From Anaerolineales bacterium (lineage in GTDB: Bacteria > Chloroflexota > Anaerolineae > Anaerolineales > UBA4823): 9,174 nt of DNA. The notes under the pieces are model-generated. The model ran no database searches. It was not told the origin of the DNA and worked only from the letters and a program-made list of their open reading frames with translations. How positions within the stretch are numbered: position 1 is the first letter of the stretch; each line of letters opens with the position of its first letter. Location: NCBI GenBank assembly GCA_016932955.1, contig JAFGBV010000306.1, positions 1 through 9,174 on the forward strand, in the 5' to 3' direction. This document shows positions 7,050 through 9,174 of this stretch, in pieces. Made by a program: the position numbers and the translations under genes.

Positions 7050-7065
7050 ATTCAAAATTTTGAAT
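7050..7065. promoter_or_regulatory. Candidate ArsR-type operator at the permease promoter
   Basis: A perfect 16-bp palindrome ATTCAAAATTTTGAAT. It has the same ATTC-N8-GAAT pattern as the site at 8106-8121 over the arsR promoter, and it covers the expected start of transcription from the -10 at 7068-7073. The matching pattern at two promoters of one cluster is the main evidence. Confidence 0.6.
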
Positions 7066-7067
7066 AA

Positions 7068-7096
7068 CGTATAATCAAAATAAGAGCACTTGTTAA
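7068..7096 (-). promoter_or_regulatory. Predicted internal promoter for permease and downstream genes
   Basis: On the minus strand TTAACA (7091-7096, 5 of 6 to the -35 consensus) and TATACG (7068-7073, 4 of 6 to -10) are separated by 17 bases. It lies in the 91-base gap between the thioredoxin-like gene and the permease. The leader would be about 35 bases and begin within the operator palindrome. Confidence 0.45.
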
Positions 7097-7103
7097 CAGG
7101 TGC
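7086..7103. repeat. 18-bp near-perfect palindrome over the internal -35
   Basis: GCACTTGTTAACAGGTGC pairs in eight of nine positions (mismatch 7090/7099). It overlaps the predicted -35 (7091-7096) and sits just past the thioredoxin-like gene's stop at 7118. It could be a second regulator's operator. The lack of a loop argues against a terminator. Confidence 0.4.
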
Positions 7104-7117
7104 CAGGCTACAAACGG

Positions 7118-7639
7118 CTATGTACTATTGTTCAATGCCTCATGCATCCAGTCGGCGATTGTATCGGGCGCAACGATCCGCCCGGCACTTACCAGTTTGT
7201 CATTGATAACCAGACCCGGTGTCATCATGAGACCATATTCCATGAAGACATTCATGTCTGTTACCTTCTCGACAACAGCTTCCACGTCCGGAAATTCAGT
7301 CTTTATATCTGCCAGGGCCAGCCGAGCACGCTGTTCCAGGTATTCGCACTTCGCACAGCCCGGCCCTAATACTTTTACGGTCAACATATTGGCTCCATCT
7401 CCTCCTCTTACAGTTTTTGAAGAGGGCTTGTCCCCTCTCCTCTCACAATCCACACACAGGTCGGCGTCTCTATTGGTAGTAAAGGTCAGACCACAGCCAG
7501 GGCAGGTTGCCTTGCGTAAGCCAAATCGTTTGCGCTTTGTCTCATTGTCTGAACTTGCAGGCCGCAGTTCCGGTGGGAGATCCGCAAATGGGTCTGAGAT
7601 ACACGAGCACTTTGCGGGAGGTTTCTCATTTAAAGGCAT
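7118..7639 (-). CDS. Zinc-ribbon / thioredoxin-like (redox-active disulfide) fusion protein
   Basis: A 173-residue protein in two parts. The N-terminal part (1-~70) has C11-x-C13 and a zinc-ribbon pattern C46-P-G-C49 ... C62-V-D-C65. The C-terminal part (85-173) is a compact thioredoxin fold of the small 'redox-active disulfide protein 2' type, with C95-A-K-C98 after beta-strand LTVKVLGPG and the cis-Pro loop MMTPGLVIND. The ATG at 7639 is chosen because GAAGAG lies 6 bases upstream; a TTG at 7669 would overlap the arsR stop. A second potential start, ATG 7387 (residue 85), begins exactly at the thioredoxin domain and has AGGAGGAGAT and GGAG upstream, so a separate 89-residue product is possible. 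Such small thioredoxins commonly sit with ArsR and DUF318 permease genes and probably reduce or shuttle the thiol-bound substrate. Confidence 0.88.
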   Translation of the reverse strand: MPLNEKPPAKCSCISDPFADLPPELRPASSDNETKRKRFGLRKATCPGCGLTFTTNRDADLCVDCERRGDKPSSKTVRGGDGANMLTVKVLGPGCAKCEYLEQRARLALADIKTEFPDVEAVVEKVTDMNVFMEYGLMMTPGLVINDKLVSAGRIVAPDTIADWMHEALNNST

Positions 7640-7665
7640 CTTTCTCTCTTCTTTTATATCTCTGA

Positions 7666-8073
7666 TCAACCCATACTCACATCACTGGTCTGGACGAACT
7701 GGCTGTTTTTCGCCTGGCAGATCGGGCAGGTACAATCTAAGGTAGCGGGTTTCAGGTATGCAAACGACAGATCGTCGCCTGTTTGAGCAGCAACGGCTAT
7801 CGCGGCGTTCACTGCCGTGTCCAGCAGCGGTCCAAGTTGGTCATTGGCCAGAGAATAGAAAACATTCATACCATCACGTCGATCCACAACGAGACCATCC
7901 TCACGCAAGCGCATGAGTTGTTGAGATATATAAGCTTGTCGCTGCCCAAGAACTGCTTCCAGATGGCAGACACAAGCTTCCCCCTCACGGAGTATCTTCA
8001 CAATTTGCAATCTACCCGGATGGCCCAGTGTTTTCAGAAGAGCCGCTGTAGCATCATAACCATCTATTTTCAT
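7666..8073 (-). CDS. ArsR/SmtB family metalloregulator
   Basis: A 135-residue winged-helix repressor. LGHPGRLQIVKIL begins the fold, QAYISQQLMRLREDGLV is the recognition helix-turn-helix and VDRRDGMNVFYSL the wing. EACVCHLE carries C34-V-C36, matching in place and form the CVC motif that binds As(III)/Sb(III) in E. coli ArsR. A second Cys cluster, C114-x-C116-x2-C119 (DCTCPIC), lies in the C-terminal tail. The ATG at 8073 is preferred: AAGG (8082-8085) lies 8 bases upstream, whereas the GTG at 8082 would overlap it. It is the first gene of the minus-strand cluster, 26 bases before the thioredoxin fusion. Expected role: bind the ATTC-N8-GAAT sites and release them when a thiophilic ion or reactive sulfur species binds the Cys residues. 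The ligand is not determined by sequence. Confidence 0.93.
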   Translation of the reverse strand: MKIDGYDATAALLKTLGHPGRLQIVKILREGEACVCHLEAVLGQRQAYISQQLMRLREDGLVVDRRDGMNVFYSLANDQLGPLLDTAVNAAIAVAAQTGDDLSFAYLKPATLDCTCPICQAKNSQFVQTSDVSMG

Positions 8074-8105
8074 CACGGACACCTTATTCTATTTTGCGAA
8101 TATGC

Positions 8106-8121
8106 ATTCATAAAACAGAAT
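8106..8121. promoter_or_regulatory. Candidate ArsR operator at the arsR promoter
   Basis: ATTCATAAAACAGAAT follows the ATTC-N8-GAAT pattern also found at 7050-7065. It covers the predicted -10 (8110-8115), so binding would block RNA polymerase. A second overlapping pair GAAT-ATGC-ATTC at 8098-8109 shares the ATTC half-site, which could let two dimers bind side by side. Confidence 0.6.
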
Positions 8122-8138
8122 ATCGTTTACTAACTCAA
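8110..8138 (-). promoter_or_regulatory. Predicted promoter of the arsR-led cluster
   Basis: On the minus strand TTGAGT (8133-8138) and TTTTAT (8110-8115), each 4 of 6 to consensus, are 17 bases apart. The start of transcription would be near 8103, leaving a leader of about 30 bases before the ATG at 8073. Confidence 0.45.
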
Positions 8139-8152
8139 TGCCACAGTGAACA

Positions 8153-8175
8153 ATGTCACATTCTGACGATGACAT
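8153..8175. repeat. 23-bp dyad upstream of the arsR -35
   Basis: ATGTCA (8153-8158) and TGACAT (8170-8175) form 6-bp inverted arms 11 bases apart, 15 bases upstream of the predicted -35. This placement would suit an activator or a second regulator. Beyond it, 8176-8332 shows no gene or clear site. Confidence 0.3.
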
Positions 8176-8332
8176 ACGACGTGTTAATAAAATGTTTATC
8201 AGGGGCGAGGCAAAAGAGAGGGGGCAGAGAGCAATATTTGTCCACACCTCAATAGAAAACATTTCAACTTGTTCGACACTGATTATCCATTGAGATGTCA
8301 CTTGGGATTTTTTGCTGCTGACGACTGTTAAT

Positions 8333-8420
8333 GGGGGTCATGTCGGAATACGAGCGAAAATGACCCACTTTAGGACAACCTAAAACGCGCCAAAATGGAT
8401 TGTCTTCCGACATGCCCCCC
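8333..8420. mobile_element. 88-bp inverted-repeat element (MITE or fused IS-end remnant)
   Basis: GGGGGTCATGTCGGAA (8333-8348) is mirrored by TTCCGACATGCCCCCC (8405-8420) with 15 of 16 matches. The complementarity continues inward: TTTAGG-ACAA-CCTAAA (8369-8384) is a perfect central stem. The stretch 8341-8412, with termini TGTCGGAA and TTCCGACA, folds as two 34-base arms (23 matches by hand alignment) around a 4-base loop. It has no coding capacity. Its right edge coincides with the point where a recombinase reading frame begins to look conserved, so it probably inserted into or deleted that gene. TGT...ACA ends fit several IS families, including IS21; I cannot name one. Confidence 0.6.
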
Positions 8421-8647
8421 TGAACAAGTATGCATCACGTGCCGGGATTGAGGGCGCTATCTCCCCCCATATGCTCCGGCACACTTTTGCCACTCGTTAC
8501 CTGGAGGCCAATCGTGATGATCTGCGTGGTCTGGCTGCACTCCTGGGTCACAGCAGCCTGGACACGGTGATGATCTACACCGAGCCGACGCTCGACGACC
8601 TCACCGTGCGGATGGAGCGGATCGAACTCGGTATCACTTACCGTTGA
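8420..8647 (+). pseudogene. C-terminal remnant of a second tyrosine recombinase
   Basis: Seventy-five codons ending at TGA 8645-8647 read as the end of a phage-integrase catalytic domain: LNKYASRAGIEGAISPHML, then RHTFATRYL, LAALLGHSSLD and VMIYTEPTL. The HxxR box, second His and tyrosine nucleophile are intact, but the catalytic Arg and Lys region and the whole DNA-binding N-terminus are missing. The same frame meets a TAA at 8381-8383 inside the inverted-repeat element, and no start or ribosome-binding site precedes the fragment. It is a different lineage from the 1868-3058 recombinase (IYTEP versus KYIG around the Tyr). It cannot be active alone. Confidence 0.82.
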
Positions 8648-8778
8648 TAGATATGAGATTTAACCAGTGTTTACGACTGGCGAAGACTCCTTATCCACTT
8701 CCAAACGGAAGATCTGTTCTCTTCCTCGCTTGCCCCCTGTCAAATGAAAACGCCAGATATTCACGGCCAAACTTTCTC

Positions 8779-8815
8779 TGCATATATGCACTCTGCGAGC
8801 GAAAAGGCCTTTCGC
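8779..8815. repeat. Two adjacent palindromes
   Basis: TGCATATATGCA (8779-8790) is a perfect 12-bp palindrome. GCGAAAAGGCCTTTCGC (8799-8815) is palindromic except for one extra A. They are 8 bases apart in DNA with no gene. They may be regulator sites or a relic; no function is assigned. Confidence 0.35.
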
Positions 8816-8918
8816 TGTGTTGACTGGCCTGCATCCTGCCCATGCCCAGACATCGCCAATACCTGAGACTTGTGTACATATCGCGACCTAAATGACCCCA
8901 GTACCCCCATCATCACTC

Positions 8919-8939
8919 TATCTTGATGGTATCTTGATG
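8919..8939 (+). repeat. Tandem 11-bp direct repeat
   Basis: TATCTTGATG occurs at 8919-8928 and 8930-8939, one helical turn apart (11-bp period). Such direct repeats are the usual form of OmpR/PhoB-family response-regulator sites. It lies about 115 bases before the gene at 9055 and about 45 bases upstream of a -10-like TATACT. Confidence 0.4.
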
Positions 8940-9054
8940 TCTTCCTCTACATCTTTGCCACAGAATTGATGGCTCTCTTCTTATACTAGCAGCAAATCTC
9001 TAACGCCCTCGACATCACATCATTTCATGTAACGACGGGGAGGACAAGCTTATC

Positions 9055-9174
9055 ATGCATGGGACACGACGCACCGGGATTAACACAGCGCTATTTCTCC
9101 TGCTCATCATTGTCAGTCTATATGGGCTTACCAGGCTCAGCCTTGCTGTGCAGTCGGTCGATGTAACGAACCTA
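9055..9174 (+). CDS. Start of a secreted or membrane-anchored protein (partial)
   Basis: The frame is open from ATG 9055 to the window end (40 codons). GGGGAGGA at 9037-9044 precedes it by about 10 bases. The N-terminus is a classic signal peptide or signal anchor: basic MHGTRRTG, a hydrophobic core ALFLLLIIVSLYGL (residues 12-25), then a polar stretch with a possible cleavage site after SLA (RLSLA/VQS). No lipobox Cys is seen. The function lies beyond the window edge. The tandem 11-bp repeat upstream may control it. Confidence 0.7.
   Translation, partial: MHGTRRTGINTALFLLLIIVSLYGLTRLSLAVQSVDVTNL

Larger units (their letters stand above)
8648..9054. other. Gene-free interval with several small dyads
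   Basis: No convincing gene in about 400 bases; the minus-strand frame at 8691-8879 has no ribosome-binding site or recognisable motif. Visible items are CCAGT-GTTTACG-ACTGG at 8664-8680 (possible small hairpin after the recombinase relic), the palindromes at 8779-8815, AAATGACCC at 8890-8898 (also at 8358-8366 in the 88-bp element), the tandem repeat at 8919-8939, a TATACT (-10-like) at 8982-8987 with no well-spaced -35, and GGGGAGGA before the gene at 9055. Confidence 0.4.

Noticed and set aside
8089..8301. 70-codon minus-strand frame upstream of arsR
   Set aside because: It covers the predicted promoter and operator and has no coding signature.
8333..8420. Integron attC site
   Set aside because: The long imperfect hairpin and neighbouring recombinase suggested it, but the GTTRRRY/RYYYAAC core sites are absent and no integron integrase or cassette is present.
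8691..8879. 62-codon minus-strand frame
   Set aside because: No ribosome-binding site, no family resemblance, and it crosses the two palindromes.
1..9174. CRISPR array, tRNA or rRNA genes, replication origin
   Set aside because: No regularly spaced repeats, no cloverleaf or rRNA-like stretches and no clustered DnaA-box or iteron pattern were seen on either strand.

Overview
The window looks like a bacterial chromosome segment from an anaerobe or facultative anaerobe. Coding G+C is moderate (about 50-55%), promoters are AT-rich and ribosome-binding sites are AGGAG/AGGAGG. The gene content (ferredoxin, FmdE-like protein, DUF318/ArsP-type permease, PIG-L deacetylase, M24 peptidase-like protein) would fit Chloroflexota such as Anaerolineae. 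That placement is inference from gene content, and no rRNA or tRNA is present to confirm it.

Layout. Positions 1-114 hold the 3' end of an unrecognised + strand gene. Positions 418-1548 (+) encode an M24 (aminopeptidase P/creatinase-like) protein whose active site lacks several canonical residues. Positions 1868-3058 (+) encode an intact, G+C-rich tyrosine recombinase preceded by a 36-bp dyad. Then a long minus-strand gene cluster runs from about 8130 down to about 3134. In transcription order it holds an ArsR-family repressor, a zinc-ribbon/thioredoxin-like fusion, a DUF318/ArsP-family permease, an FmdE-like zinc protein, a single-domain rhodanese, a TSUP (TauE/SafE) sulfur-type transporter, a 25-residue microprotein, a 2x[4Fe-4S] ferredoxin and the first ~48 codons of a PIG-L (LmbE) deacetylase, broken off at a 13-bp palindrome. 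Right of the cluster lie an 88-bp hairpin-like inverted repeat, the C-terminal remnant of a second tyrosine recombinase (to 8647), a 407-bp gene-free stretch with several small dyads and an 11-bp tandem repeat, and the start of a + strand secreted or membrane protein (9055 onward, cut by the window).

How the genes may work together. The minus-strand cluster is tightly spaced, co-oriented and rich in thiol chemistry: CVC motif in the sensor, CxxC thioredoxin, CSC permease, persulfide-forming rhodanese, TSUP transporter, FmdE and ferredoxin. Two matching ATTC-N8-GAAT palindromes were found, one over the arsR promoter and one at a predicted internal promoter ahead of the permease. This suggests one ArsR-family regulon with two controlled promoters. 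The simplest reading is a thiol-linked metalloid or sulfur-species sensing, reduction and export module. The substrate cannot be read from sequence. Both ends of the cluster carry recombinase genes or relics and broken genes, so the region has been rearranged by mobile DNA.
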